Source: Paenibacillus rigui
Lineage (GTDB): Bacteria; Bacillota; Bacilli; Paenibacillales; NBRC-103111
DNA: 37,633 bases
Assembly (NCBI RefSeq): GCF_002234615.1
Contig: NZ_NMQW01000058.1
Span: 1 to 37,633 of the forward strand
Direction of reading: 5' to 3'
Shown: positions 24,082 through 35,621 of the stretch, in pieces
How positions within the stretch are numbered: the stretch's first letter is position 1
Layout of the letters: every line of letters begins with the position of its first letter
Translations under genes and position numbers: made by a program
The notes under the pieces: model-generated
The model's database searches: none
Told to the model about the DNA's origin: nothing
Seen by the model: the letters and a program-made list of their open reading frames with translations, nothing else

Positions 24082-24249
24082 AGCCCCTTCGTTATCAGCC
24101 TGTTGGAAGCTGAATGTCTGCAGCGTGATGAGTTCGGCAGCTACCAAGAGGCGTACGAGGTCGTGACGAACTATATTCGTTTTTACAACGAGCGGCGCAT
24201 GCACGGGAATCTATATTACGATCCCTCCTTTGCTATTAGAAGCAATTGA
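24082..24249 (+). mobile_element. IS3-family transposase OrfB, C-terminal fragment
   Basis: Directly after the HxlR stop, the same frame continues SPFVISLLEAECLQRDEFGS, then YQEAYEVVTNYIRFYNERRM and HGNLYYDPSFAIRSN-stop. This is the end of an IS3-group DDE integrase domain (the catalytic-Glu helix region ESF...LK.E, then YI.FYN..R.H..L.Y..P). The expected ESFF reads ISLL, so the catalytic Glu is lost or lies outside. The rest of the element is missing. Confidence 0.7.
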
Positions 24250-24330
24250 GTTTTTTCATGTATTCTTCATCTCACGGAGTTATAATATCGATTTGATTAC
24301 AATTAGATATGCATCAAATTGTCAATAGTA

Positions 24331-24462
24331 CCATGTTCTTGTCCATTTTCGGCAATGGGACCAAGCTCTTGTCCTGAGCAAAGGACAAGAACTTGGTCCT
24401 ATAAAATAGAAAAACCGCGCTGGGCGCGGGATCTAATGGGACTATGTTCTTGTCCTCTTACA
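24331..24462 (-). mobile_element. Element end, copy 2 (GACAAGAAC repeat cassette with internal hairpin)
   Basis: GTTCTTGTC at 24335 and 24446, GCTCTTGTC at 24365 and the inverse GACAAGAAC at 24384. The middle pair forms an 18-bp stem (24357-24374 with 24383-24400). The hairpin CCGCGC-tgg-GCGCGG (24415-24429) is followed on the minus strand by a T-run. Motif offsets from the first repeat are 30, 49, 80 and 111 nt, versus 29, 48, 78 and 110 in copy 1. The outer tip on the minus strand starts TGTAAGAGGACAAGAACA at 24462. Confidence 0.6.
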
Positions 24463-24487
24463 CGTCGCAACAAAAAAAGCCCGTAAG

Positions 24488-24538
24488 ACAACATTTATAC
24501 AGGCTGCAATTATTTAATTTAGCCTGTATAAATGTTGT
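24488..24538. repeat. 18-bp perfect inverted repeat
   Basis: ACAACATTTATACAGGCT (24488-24505) and its exact complement (24521-24538) flank 15 nt of AT-rich loop; a T-rich run follows on the plus strand. An outer pair GCCCG (24479-24483) and CGGGC (24560-24564) surrounds it. It could be a terminator for plus-strand transcription or a palindromic mobile-repeat unit; the downstream catabolic cluster ends at 24608 on the other strand. Confidence 0.5.
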
Positions 24539-24607
24539 TTTGTTTTGTAAATGTAGCGCTCGGGCTAAGCCCTTCCCAGATAGTAGTCAATCCTTTAAAT
24601 AGAACAG

Positions 24608-25477
24608 CTAATTTACATGCTCTCCTTTAGCAAAATTAATTTGAATTTGATTAAATTGTTCAGGTTTCTCCCATTGCGGCCAATGTCCCGCTCCTTCTAC
24701 TACCACCAATTGGCTACGAGGAATCAATTCCTGAAGGTATTCCGCATCTTCGACTGTAGCTGTGGGATCATGATCCGACATTAAAATAATCGTAGGTACA
24801 GTGATTTTACTTGTCCATTTTGAATCCCATGTGTAATTTTTTCGCACTTCCCATTCTTGTAATATCATGATATTTTCAATAGCTTTTTTTAACTCTGGCT
24901 GTGTGTAAATGTTATAGCGTGATTGAACAAGTTCTTCTGTCACAAAACTCGTATCCCAGAACAAAAACTCTAGTCTCTTTCGAACATTCTCTTTATTGAC
25001 TTCCAAAACAGCTTTAATCGTTGATTCTTTCAGCTTTTTCATCACTTCTGGTTTACCCTTAATATTACCTGGCGTGTTCAACAGCAAGGACTTTACATAT
25101 TCTGGGTGATGAGCAGTAAACCATGCAGACGTCCATCCTCCCAAAGACTCCCCAGAAAGGTGAACTTTTCCAAGTGACAGGGTTTTAATTACAGCTAACA
25201 AATGATTACTGTATACATCTAACGTATAAGGTTGATTCGGTTTATCCGTATATCCATGCCCCACCATATCTAAGACAAGAACTCTGAAATGCTTGCTCAG
25301 GTTCCTGACATTTCTTGCGTATGCTTCAGCGTGTCCGCCAACTCCATGTAAGAGAATCAGCGGTTCTCCCTCACCGGCTTCGATAATTCTAGTATTTACA
25401 CCGTCAGCATTGACGAAGTATTGTTTAAAAGCGATTCCAGACAATTCATTCCAAATACTCACATTGTTGTTTGTCAT
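24608..25477 (-). CDS. Alpha/beta hydrolase, probable meta-cleavage-product hydrolase
   Basis: A 289-aa alpha/beta hydrolase. It shows the oxyanion LILLHGVGGHAEAY, nucleophile elbow GESLGG (Ser about 111), an acidic residue in ILMSDHDPTATVEDAEYL and catalytic His in VEGAGHWPQWEKPEQFN. The HGxGG/GESLGG/GHWPQWEKP pattern is that of MhpC/BphD-type C-C hydrolases, which split the ring-cleavage product into a carboxylic acid and 2-hydroxypenta-2,4-dienoate. ATG 25477 is preferred, with GGTAGGG nine bases upstream. It is the last gene of the cluster, 127 bp after the extradiol dioxygenase. Confidence 0.85.
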   Translation of the reverse strand: MTNNNVSIWNELSGIAFKQYFVNADGVNTRIIEAGEGEPLILLHGVGGHAEAYARNVRNLSKHFRVLVLDMVGHGYTDKPNQPYTLDVYSNHLLAVIKTLSLGKVHLSGESLGGWTSAWFTAHHPEYVKSLLLNTPGNIKGKPEVMKKLKESTIKAVLEVNKENVRKRLEFLFWDTSFVTEELVQSRYNIYTQPELKKAIENIMILQEWEVRKNYTWDSKWTSKITVPTIILMSDHDPTATVEDAEYLQELIPRSQLVVVEGAGHWPQWEKPEQFNQIQINFAKGEHVN

Positions 25478-25604
25478 ATAGTTCATCCCTACCTTAATTT
25501 TACTTTTAAACTAAATTTACATCAAATTGAATCTGTAAAATTTCCGTTAGCCTATTTTTAGGGGACTCTACTAAATCTCATCTAATATCCAACTTATATT
25601 CACG

Positions 25605-26537
25605 CTATGACTTAAACCGAACAATCCCCATTCCCGTAACCCACTCTGGAACTGGTTCATAGCACATTGTCTCCGCTTCAAAATCATGAAGCATTCCTAA
25701 CAGAACCAACCAATTGTGTAACTCTTGTCCTCCATTTCCGGCCTCTTGCTCAATCTCTTCATATGTCAACTGTCTCAAAGAAGCCATATCCCCTTGCTCA
25801 ATAGCTTCTAAAAACTTTCTATCCCATTCTTCATTTACCGGCCCCGTTGTAAGTGCTGTTACCCTTTTTAATCGATAAGCTTTATACTTTTCATCATTCT
25901 CTATTTGTTGTCTTCCATGCAATAAGATATTAATCATATATTGATCTTCCTCTTTTTGGCTGTCGATTTTGGGCGTTGGAACCCAATGAGACAACCCGCC
26001 AGATGCAACAATTGCTACCTTTTTATCGTTTCCCCACGATTCGATGGCCTTACGCAAAATCTCCCCTATTTGAAAGCAGCGGTCCATCGTAGGCAGAGGA
26101 GGGGCAGAAGTGTTAACAGCAATAGGAACCACTGGTATGGCTAGATCAGGGTTCAGAAAATAGATTCCTTGCGTGTGTCCATGATCGACCTTCATTGACA
26201 TAGAAAAAGCAAAATCCACTCCATTATTCAAACCAGTATTTAAAATGTGTTTAGCTAATTCTTTTTCCACTGGGATTTTGTACTGTGGTAAATTCCAGTC
26301 CCCCCATCCCTCACATTCTCCGATTCCAATCGTAAAAGAAGGCATGTGGTTGTAATAATAACTGTTAAAATGATCATCTGAAATCAAGATGATGACATCA
26401 ACATTCTGCTCATTTAACCAGTTTCGCATTTCCAAAGCTGTATCGATAAAACGCTTTCCTCTTTCTCCTGCACCTTCTCGATTCGTCATAATAAAGGGGC
26501 TATGTGACATCGCCACACCTGTTACAATCTTTGCCAT
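25605..26537 (-). CDS. Class III extradiol ring-cleavage dioxygenase (LigB/MhpB superfamily)
   Basis: A 310-aa non-haem Fe(II) enzyme of the LigB superfamily. AMSHSPF places H12 and ISDDHF places H56 at the usual iron-ligand positions, and E272 in NGGQELHNW fits the glutamate ligand. KVDHGHTQG and ASGGLSHWVP (H184) are the conserved second-shell/acid-base regions. It cleaves a catechol next to, not between, the hydroxyls. MhpB (2,3-dihydroxyphenylpropionate 1,2-dioxygenase) is a good functional model. It lies 9 bp after the aldolase gene, within the cluster. The exact catechol is not deducible. Confidence 0.85.
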   Translation of the reverse strand: MAKIVTGVAMSHSPFIMTNREGAGERGKRFIDTALEMRNWLNEQNVDVIILISDDHFNSYYYNHMPSFTIGIGECEGWGDWNLPQYKIPVEKELAKHILNTGLNNGVDFAFSMSMKVDHGHTQGIYFLNPDLAIPVVPIAVNTSAPPLPTMDRCFQIGEILRKAIESWGNDKKVAIVASGGLSHWVPTPKIDSQKEEDQYMINILLHGRQQIENDEKYKAYRLKRVTALTTGPVNEEWDRKFLEAIEQGDMASLRQLTYEEIEQEAGNGGQELHNWLVLLGMLHDFEAETMCYEPVPEWVTGMGIVRFKS

Positions 26538-26546
26538 ATAATCACC

Positions 26547-27563
26547 CTAACTATTAAGTCTTTTTGCCAGATCAGTGGCCACATCCATGATCATATCTTC
26601 CTGACCGCCGACGACCTTCAGACGCCCCAGCTCGATCAGGATATCTCTTGCGTCCACCCCGAATTTGTCGGATGCACGTTTAGCATGTAGAAGAAAGCTA
26701 GAATACACGCCCGCATACCCCATCACCAGGCTGTCTCGGGTAATTTCCTGAGCCTGCTGCAGAATCGGGGCGACAATGTCTTCGGCTACGTCCATCATTT
26801 TATAGATGTCAATTCCGGTCTCGATGTTTAATCGGTCCAATACGGAAACAAGCACTTCCGTCTGTGTGTTCCCCGCACCAGCACCCAGACAGCGGATGCT
26901 ACCATCGATACGCGTGGCTCCTTCTTCAATAGCTGCGAGTGTATTGGCCATGGCCAGCGACAGGTTGTTGTGGCCGTGGAAGCCGACGTGGATGTCCAAG
27001 CTTTCCCTCAGGGCATGAATACGTTCCTTGACCTGATGTGGCAGCAACGTCCCTGCGGAGTCTACCATATACACCGTGTCTGCACCATAGCTTTCCATGA
27101 GCTTGGCCTGCGCCACCAGTTTTCCCACTGATGTCATATGGGACATCATGAGGAAACCGACGGTTTCCATGCCCAGTTCCTTAGCCAGATGAATGTGCTG
27201 CGATGAGACATCGGCCTCGGTGACATGGGTGGCGATCCGGGCCATCTTGGCACCAAGCTCAGCAGCTTTTTTCAATTCACGCTGTGTACCGATGCCAGGC
27301 AGCAGAAGCACGGCAATTTTCGCCCGCTGACATACATCAACCGCGGCTTCGATCAGTTCAAATTCATCAAACAGGGAGCGGCCGAACTGCAGCGATGAAC
27401 CACCTAATCCGTCCCCATGACTCACTTCGATAAAAGGCACATTGGCTTCATCCAAGCCTCGCGCCACGTTTCGTACCTGTTCAACTGTAAACTGATGGGC
27501 CACGGCATGGCTGCCGTCACGCAAGGCTACTTCGGTAATGTGCAGATCTCGTTTCGTAATCAT
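26547..27563 (-). CDS. mhpE: 4-hydroxy-2-oxovalerate aldolase
   Basis: A 338-aa HMG-CoA-lyase-like TIM-barrel aldolase: [17 protein letters not shown] (catalytic R15, D16), [27 protein letters not shown] and metal-binding [20 protein letters not shown]. The C-terminal DmpG-type communication domain is present (REDMI-like [16 protein letters not shown]). It splits 4-hydroxy-2-oxovalerate into pyruvate and acetaldehyde, and channels acetaldehyde to its partner dehydrogenase. The start overlaps the stop of the dehydrogenase gene by 4 bp (ATGA), the arrangement expected for a stoichiometric complex (DmpFG/BphIJ). Confidence 0.95.
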   Translation of the reverse strand: MITKRDLHITEVALRDGSHAVAHQFTVEQVRNVARGLDEANVPFIEVSHGDGLGGSSLQFGRSLFDEFELIEAAVDVCQRAKIAVLLLPGIGTQRELKKAAELGAKMARIATHVTEADVSSQHIHLAKELGMETVGFLMMSHMTSVGKLVAQAKLMESYGADTVYMVDSAGTLLPHQVKERIHALRESLDIHVGFHGHNNLSLAMANTLAAIEEGATRIDGSIRCLGAGAGNTQTEVLVSVLDRLNIETGIDIYKMMDVAEDIVAPILQQAQEITRDSLVMGYAGVYSSFLLHAKRASDKFGVDARDILIELGRLKVVGGQEDMIMDVATDLAKRLNS

Positions 27564-28453
27564 TGCTTGACTTCCTCCCGCTGGGCCAACTGGTTCTTGG
27601 CAAACTCCTCTGCCACTTTCACCGCTGCTGCCGTCATGATATCCAGGTTGCCGGAGTATTTAGGCAAGTTGTCACCAGCACCTTCCACTTCCAAAAATAC
27701 CGTGACCCTGTTGCCGTCAAAGATTGGCTCGGTCCGCATGCGATAACCGGGCACGTAAGATTGTACTTCCCTGACCATCTCCTGAATAGATGCGGCAACT
27801 TTGTCTTCATCCATAGTACCTTCAGCCACTTCCACGTAGACGGTATCTCTCATCATGATCGGCGGTTCAGCCGGATTGAGGATGATGATGGCTTTCCCAC
27901 GTTTGGCCCCGCCTATCTGCTCGATCGCGTTGGCTGTCGTCAGGGTAAATTCATCGATGTTTTCCCGAGTGCCGGGTCCTGCACTTCTACTGGAAATAGT
28001 AGCAACGATTTCGGCATATTCAACAGGAACCACCCGATTGACAGCATGTATAATCGGAATGGTCGCCTGTCCACCACAAGTAATCATGTTGATGTTCGGT
28101 GCATCAAGATGGTCACTCAAGTTGACCGACGGACAAACAAACGGTCCTCTGGCGGCCGGAGTCAGATCCAGCACCTGCTTGCCGGCTTCCTTCAACAGTT
28201 TGGCATGACGAACGTGCGCCTTGGCAGACGTGGCGTCCATGACGATATCAGCCAGTTCTGGCCGTTCCAAAAATCCCTTGATCCCGTTGTCGATTGCCAC
28301 AAGACCCATTTCCTTGGCCCGGCGCAGGCCGTCTGACCCAGGATCAATGCCGATGACAGTCGTCAGCTCCAGAACATCCGAGCGCATCAGTTTTAACATC
28401 AGATCTGTGCCGATATTGCCCGAACCCAGTATCGCAGTTTTCACTTTGGACAT
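27560..28453 (-). CDS. mhpF: Acetaldehyde dehydrogenase (acetylating)
   Basis: A 297-aa enzyme: [20 protein letters not shown] (NAD-binding), [43 protein letters not shown] with catalytic C126, and [17 protein letters not shown]. It converts acetaldehyde, NAD+ and CoA to acetyl-CoA, receiving the aldehyde from the aldolase with which it forms a complex (DmpF/BphJ/MhpF family). The stop of the hydratase gene is immediately upstream (start 28453, hydratase end 28454), so the genes are tightly packed in one operon. Confidence 0.95.
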   Translation of the reverse strand: MSKVKTAILGSGNIGTDLMLKLMRSDVLELTTVIGIDPGSDGLRRAKEMGLVAIDNGIKGFLERPELADIVMDATSAKAHVRHAKLLKEAGKQVLDLTPAARGPFVCPSVNLSDHLDAPNINMITCGGQATIPIIHAVNRVVPVEYAEIVATISSRSAGPGTRENIDEFTLTTANAIEQIGGAKRGKAIIILNPAEPPIMMRDTVYVEVAEGTMDEDKVAASIQEMVREVQSYVPGYRMRTEPIFDGNRVTVFLEVEGAGDNLPKYSGNLDIMTAAAVKVAEEFAKNQLAQREEVKQ

Positions 28454-29248
28454 TTAGAATCCCTCCCCATCAAAATTAACCGTGACACTTCCTAGGCAGT
28501 CCATCCGGATGCTGAACGAATCTCCCGGAGATGCATCGACCGCAGCTGAAAGTGCCCCGGATAAAATCACTTCTCCGGCCTTCAGTTCGATGCCGTATTC
28601 ATGTAGCTTATTCGCAAGCCAGGCCACACAGAGAGCGGGGTCTCCCAGAGCAGCAGTTCCCTCCCCCTTATTTACAACTTGGCCATTCTTCTCTAGCACC
28701 ATGCCTATCTGGCGCAAATCTACCTCGGAAGGTTTGACAAGAGTTCCGCCCAGCACGTATAAACCACAGGATGCATTATCCGCGATTGTGTCATGTAGTT
28801 TGATCTTCCAGTCCTGTACCCGGCTGTCCACGATTTCAATGGCTGCCATTACATATTCTGTAGCCTGCAGAACATCTGCTATCGTGACATTGGGGCCTGT
28901 CAAGTCCTTCTTTAATACAAAGGCTACTTCTCCCTCAACTTTGGGCTGCATTACTTGGTTAAGCTGAACGGTTCCCCCGTTTTCCACAACCATACTGTCC
29001 AGCAGATGACCGTAATCCGGTTGGTCCACGCCAAGCAACTCTTGCATGGCTCGGGAGGTCAGTCCGATCTTTTTGCCTGTGATGCGTTGACCCAAATCCA
29101 CTTTACGTTGAATATTGAGGAGTTGTACTTGATAAGCATTGTGTATGGTTAAACCCGGGTTGGCATCCGTCAAGGCTTGTATCCCTGTATGATTTTGTTC
29201 GGCCTCCCACAGTAGCCTGGCAAGAGCTTGAATGTTCTTACTGTCCAT
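28454..29248 (-). CDS. mhpD: 2-hydroxypenta-2,4-dienoate (2-keto-4-pentenoate) hydratase
   Basis: A 264-aa FAH-superfamily hydratase: NAYQVQLLNIQRKVDLGQRI, TGKKIGLTSRAMQELLGVDQ, PDYGHLLDSM, KVEGEVAFVLKKDL, the metal-site segment AAIEIVDSRVQDWKI and LSGALSAAVDASPGD. It adds water to 2-hydroxypentadienoate, giving 4-hydroxy-2-oxovalerate for the aldolase. The closely related 4-oxalocrotonate decarboxylases cannot be excluded by motif alone, but the neighbouring hydrolase favours the hydratase branch. ATG 29248 is chosen for AGAAGG six bases upstream; a GTG at 29269 would overlap the regulator gene. Confidence 0.85.
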   Translation of the reverse strand: MDSKNIQALARLLWEAEQNHTGIQALTDANPGLTIHNAYQVQLLNIQRKVDLGQRITGKKIGLTSRAMQELLGVDQPDYGHLLDSMVVENGGTVQLNQVMQPKVEGEVAFVLKKDLTGPNVTIADVLQATEYVMAAIEIVDSRVQDWKIKLHDTIADNASCGLYVLGGTLVKPSEVDLRQIGMVLEKNGQVVNKGEGTAALGDPALCVAWLANKLHEYGIELKAGEVILSGALSAAVDASPGDSFSIRMDCLGSVTVNFDGEGF

Positions 29249-29265
29249 TCCACACCTTCTTCTAT

Positions 29266-30684
29266 TCACTCAATTTTCAGATCTCCCAAAATGATACCCG
29301 CTTGCAGTGCCATGAAAAGCTGGCAACTGGTTTGTAGATCATTGATATCAGCATCTAAAATTTCACATATTTTTTGCACTCGATATCGTAATCCACCAAT
29401 CGACATTTTCATTATTTTTGCCGCTTTATATATATTTTGGCCACTTTTAATGTAATAATATAGAGTTTTGGTTAACTCTGATTCTTTCCCTCGATCGTAT
29501 TCAAATAATTTTGAAAGCATTTTGTTGCAGAAATGCCGGATATCATCCATTTTTCCTGCGCGAAATAAAATCCCCACCGCTCCTAAATCATCAAAGTACA
29601 TAATTTCTTTTTGTTGATCGTTCATGTTCAATGTAATGAGAGCTTCATTGTACAGTATCGGTATATCTTCAAGAGACGTTGATCTTGAGCTCATGCCAAT
29701 TTTATAAGGTATATTGGGGTATTTTTCTTTCAGATAACAAATTAATTTTCTGATACATTCATCGACGTTTATCGAATATTTCGAGAACAAGTCAACAGGC
29801 ATCAATGCAGCTATGTTTTGAGAGTCTTCCGAGATTAAGATATTCAGATTACTCTTCATAAAATATCTTGATAAAACTTCAATTAAATTCATACCGCCGA
29901 TGGGATCCTTTCCATTCGGGAAAAAATTTGGATCCCCTTTCAAAACTAAAAATTGATACTCTTTGCCCAAATCCACGCCATAATATCTGGCCCTTTTGAA
30001 TAAAACTACAGGGTTTAGACGATTATGGATCATATCTTCCAATAATCCGCTTTTGATGTTCAACTTCAGTTCTGTATCCAGGATCGTTTCATTGTTATAA
30101 TTACTCACAGATCCGATGAGACACATTTGCTTCATTTTCAACCAATCGACTTCATTAAAAGAAGTGTCAATAAAGGAGCAGTAACCTACAATCTTGCCTC
30201 TGGATACCATCGGAGCAATTAATCTCTTATGTTTATCAGATTGGACCAGTTCGATAATTTGTTGCTTCTCCATAAGTTCAGTCAGTTTGATGTGATTATC
30301 TCCATCAAGATTATTTTTAACGATTTCCTTTAAGTTCCTGCTATATTGTCTAGCCAGTTCCGAATCTAAACCTATTGAATAAAGATAGTTAAATCCTAGA
30401 TCTTCAAGAATGATAGGGATGTTTGTAAGCTGATAGCATACGTCTGCCAATCGTGTTCCCTCAATGCCATTTAGAAACTGCCCTATGGCTTGGTTATTGA
30501 AATCCATGGCCGCTTGCAAGTTATTTTTTTCAGTTAAAACGGCTTCAAGGCAGTTCAGAAGCATTTGTGGCAGTCCTGCTTCGAACTCTTTTTCTGTGAA
30601 GTTATAAGTTCCCAAATCTGATGACATTTGAACAAACATTTCCAGTGCTTTAGGATATTGAACCTTATTTTGCAATATATTCAC
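29266..30684 (-). CDS. PucR/CdaR-type transcriptional regulator
   Basis: A 472-aa regulator. Residues about 75-215 look like a GAF-type sensor (FNYLYSIGLDSELARQYSRN ... GKIVGYCSFIDTSFN). Residues about 255-385 are the GGDEF-like domain common in this family. The C-terminus (about 405-470) is the PucR helix-turn-helix (LTKTLYYYIKSGQNIYKAAK followed by IMKMSIGGLRYRVQKI). Such proteins usually activate catabolic operons in response to a pathway substrate. It lies inside the cluster between the dihydrodiol dehydrogenase and hydratase genes, 190 bp after the former. The start is unsettled: GTG 30684 or a TTG at 30675 with GGGTG about seven bases upstream. Confidence 0.8.
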   Translation of the reverse strand: MNILQNKVQYPKALEMFVQMSSDLGTYNFTEKEFEAGLPQMLLNCLEAVLTEKNNLQAAMDFNNQAIGQFLNGIEGTRLADVCYQLTNIPIILEDLGFNYLYSIGLDSELARQYSRNLKEIVKNNLDGDNHIKLTELMEKQQIIELVQSDKHKRLIAPMVSRGKIVGYCSFIDTSFNEVDWLKMKQMCLIGSVSNYNNETILDTELKLNIKSGLLEDMIHNRLNPVVLFKRARYYGVDLGKEYQFLVLKGDPNFFPNGKDPIGGMNLIEVLSRYFMKSNLNILISEDSQNIAALMPVDLFSKYSINVDECIRKLICYLKEKYPNIPYKIGMSSRSTSLEDIPILYNEALITLNMNDQQKEIMYFDDLGAVGILFRAGKMDDIRHFCNKMLSKLFEYDRGKESELTKTLYYYIKSGQNIYKAAKIMKMSIGGLRYRVQKICEILDADINDLQTSCQLFMALQAGIILGDLKIE

Positions 30685-30874
30685 CCACTTAAGAAAGTTA
30701 CAAGCTTAATGAGCTCTCAACTTCTACCATCCCTGGCATATTTGTCATGTATCTTCATCCATGCGAACAAATCCTTCACAGAAAAAACCAAATATCCCAT
30801 GTTTCCAATTGCAATGCTATCTCATCTTTCATATAATCCACGCTAATCGGTGGAATGAAATTAATAATAATTTT

Positions 30875-31795
<921 letters not shown>

Positions 31796-31867
31796 TTACT
31801 TTTTTTCGAGGCTTTGTTTAAAGCTCGATGTTGACAAAATGACAATAAATGGAATAACAAAAAGTGG

Positions 31868-31887
31868 TTAATCATTTTAATGATTAA
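31868..31887. promoter_or_regulatory. Palindrome in the gap between ferredoxin and dihydrodiol dehydrogenase genes
   Basis: TTAATCAT-ttta-ATGATTAA is an 8-bp inverted repeat in the 190-bp gap. TGATTAAA also occurs at 34296-34303 upstream of the alpha-subunit gene, so it may be a regulator half-site. A second promoter for the downstream genes is possible; no clear -35/-10 pair was identified. Confidence 0.4.
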
Positions 31888-31931
31888 ACTCACTTAGTAA
31901 AAATACCCGGAGGGCTTTCTAACATTTATTT

Positions 31932-32851
<920 letters not shown>

Positions 32852-32915
32852 TATTTCCATTCTCCCCTTGTTTTATGACATCTGAACCCTCATAAGTGTA
32901 GGTAACGACCCCAAC

Positions 32916-34247
<1,332 letters not shown>

Positions 34248-34280
34248 TTAAAACCTTCCTCTCTGGTTAAAATTAATGAA

Positions 34281-34296
34281 GGGGAAACGCTTTCAT
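34281..34296 (-). promoter_or_regulatory. cre-like site (CcpA catabolite repression)
   Basis: On the minus strand ATGAAAGCGTTTCCCC matches the Bacillus cre consensus (WTGNAANCGNWNNCWW) at 14 of 16 positions, failing only the last two. It lies 37-52 bp upstream of the alpha-subunit start, where a bound CcpA would act as a roadblock or block promoter clearance. Confidence 0.6.
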
Positions 34297-34440
34297 GATT
34301 AAAGTTTAGAATTTTTTTCGATTAAATAATACAGCAAAAAGTGCTTTTTATTTGTGTATTTTCTATCATCAACATACAAATAGATAATTAGAGAGAAAAA
34401 CGTAGATTGCCGCGGCTTCTATGACGCAGGTTTTTCGTAA
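34297..34440 (-). promoter_or_regulatory. Upstream control region of the aromatic cluster
   Basis: This AT-rich stretch contains a TGcTGTATTAT-like extended -10 (minus strand, about 34323-34335). It also has an inverted arrangement AATACA...TGTATT enclosing AAAAAG/CTTTTT, suitable for an activator dimer such as the PucR protein. No good -35 is present, in keeping with activator dependence. This is inference only. Confidence 0.35.
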
Positions 34441-34510
34441 TTAGAGCGACATTCCTCTTTGTGACAATGCATTAATTTTCACGTAAATATATTGAAAAAA
34501 AAGAGCATAA

Positions 34511-34530
34511 GAAAAACCGCCAAAGGCGGT
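34511..34530 (-). terminator. Intrinsic terminator after proline dehydrogenase
   Basis: ACCGCC-ttt-GGCGGT followed by TTTTTC on the minus strand, about 35 bases after the proline dehydrogenase stop. It also separates that gene from the aromatic cluster. Confidence 0.85.
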
Positions 34531-34565
34531 CATAAGTCTTCTCCAATCGGTTTTTTCTTTTTTTA

Positions 34566-35543
34566 TTATCCTCTTTCGACATACGCTTGTATGCGTTCAA
34601 CTTCCTCATTGCCTACCATATCGATTACGGCTTGATAAAGATTCGGCGGGAATTCCGCAATTCGATGACACAAATATAAATACCATTCATGCCCGTATGG
34701 AAGATAAATTCGCACCGGGTGTCCAATATTTTGCATCCTGCTGGCTAACTCCGGTCGAATGCCATATAACATCTCGATTTCCACCTTAGAGTCGGATAAC
34801 CATCCTCGTTCCAGCACTTCATTTATGATGACTTCGTCATGGCTAGCGATCGACACTCGTTGTCCCTGACGAATAGCGCTTTCGACAAGTTCTAAATAAC
34901 GATGATTAAGCTCCGGAGATCGAGAAATCGAGTAATCACTCGATTCCTGATAAGCCCCTTTCACAATGCGGATACGACTAGGAGAAGGTAGCGAAGCCAG
35001 ATCCTGCGGCGTTCTTGTCAAATGAGCCTGCAAAGTAATGCCGACATTCGGATACACGGACACTGCCTGTTTGTAAACGGAAAGAATATCGTCTGTTTTG
35101 CTAGACTCTTCCATGCTAATGAAAAGTTCCAAGCCGGTTCCCTGTACTTGCTCCGCTAGTTTCATCAAATTTGAGAAGGCAAGTTCTTGATGCAAAGAAA
35201 GTCCGATATGCGATAAATCAAAGGATACCCGTGCTGATATTCCAGCTTGTCCCAAATCAATGATCAAGGCCTTCATTTCAGCAACGATTGCTTCACATTC
35301 GGTGGCATCCGTTGTATTTTCACCGATATATTCGATGGAAATTGCGTAACCTTTAGCCACTAACTTTCGGCCAACTTCTATCCCGTCTTGACGAAAATTA
35401 CCCGTAATATACCGCGAGGCAGCTTGTCGCAAAAGACGATTCAGTTGAGGCGTCCGCTCAACATATGACTTTAAGTCCGCGCGGCGAGCGATTGTTTTTA
35501 ATTTTTCTGTGAATTGTTTTTCCAAAAGCAATTGTTGGTACAT
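34566..35543 (-). CDS. Proline dehydrogenase family protein
   Basis: A 325-aa FAD-dependent PRODH-type TIM barrel: SIEYIGENTTDATECEAIVA, ARVSFDLSHIGLSL, RIRIVKGAYQESSDY, SIASHDEVIINEVL, EIEMLYGIRPEL and VRIYLPYGHEWYLYLCHRIA. It oxidises proline to pyrroline-5-carboxylate and passes electrons to the membrane quinone pool. The final motif is usually YxPYGxxWxxYxxRRxAE; here CHRIAE keeps only one of the two Arg, so substrate preference may differ. GGGAGTGG precedes the ATG. No P5C dehydrogenase is adjacent; an AraC gene lies 78 bp upstream on the same strand. Confidence 0.85.
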   Translation of the reverse strand: MYQQLLLEKQFTEKLKTIARRADLKSYVERTPQLNRLLRQAASRYITGNFRQDGIEVGRKLVAKGYAISIEYIGENTTDATECEAIVAEMKALIIDLGQAGISARVSFDLSHIGLSLHQELAFSNLMKLAEQVQGTGLELFISMEESSKTDDILSVYKQAVSVYPNVGITLQAHLTRTPQDLASLPSPSRIRIVKGAYQESSDYSISRSPELNHRYLELVESAIRQGQRVSIASHDEVIINEVLERGWLSDSKVEIEMLYGIRPELASRMQNIGHPVRIYLPYGHEWYLYLCHRIAEFPPNLYQAVIDMVGNEEVERIQAYVERG

Positions 35544-35621
35544 GATACCACTCCCTTTTCCAATTTAACTCTCAGTGTACTGGGGAGTGGAAAGACTGTA
35601 TTGTATAAAATTGCTCCTAAT

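Noticed and set aside
27563-28336. 257-codon plus-strand open frame opposite the acetaldehyde dehydrogenase gene
   Set aside because: Antisense shadow of a well-supported gene; no ribosome site and no recognisable domain.
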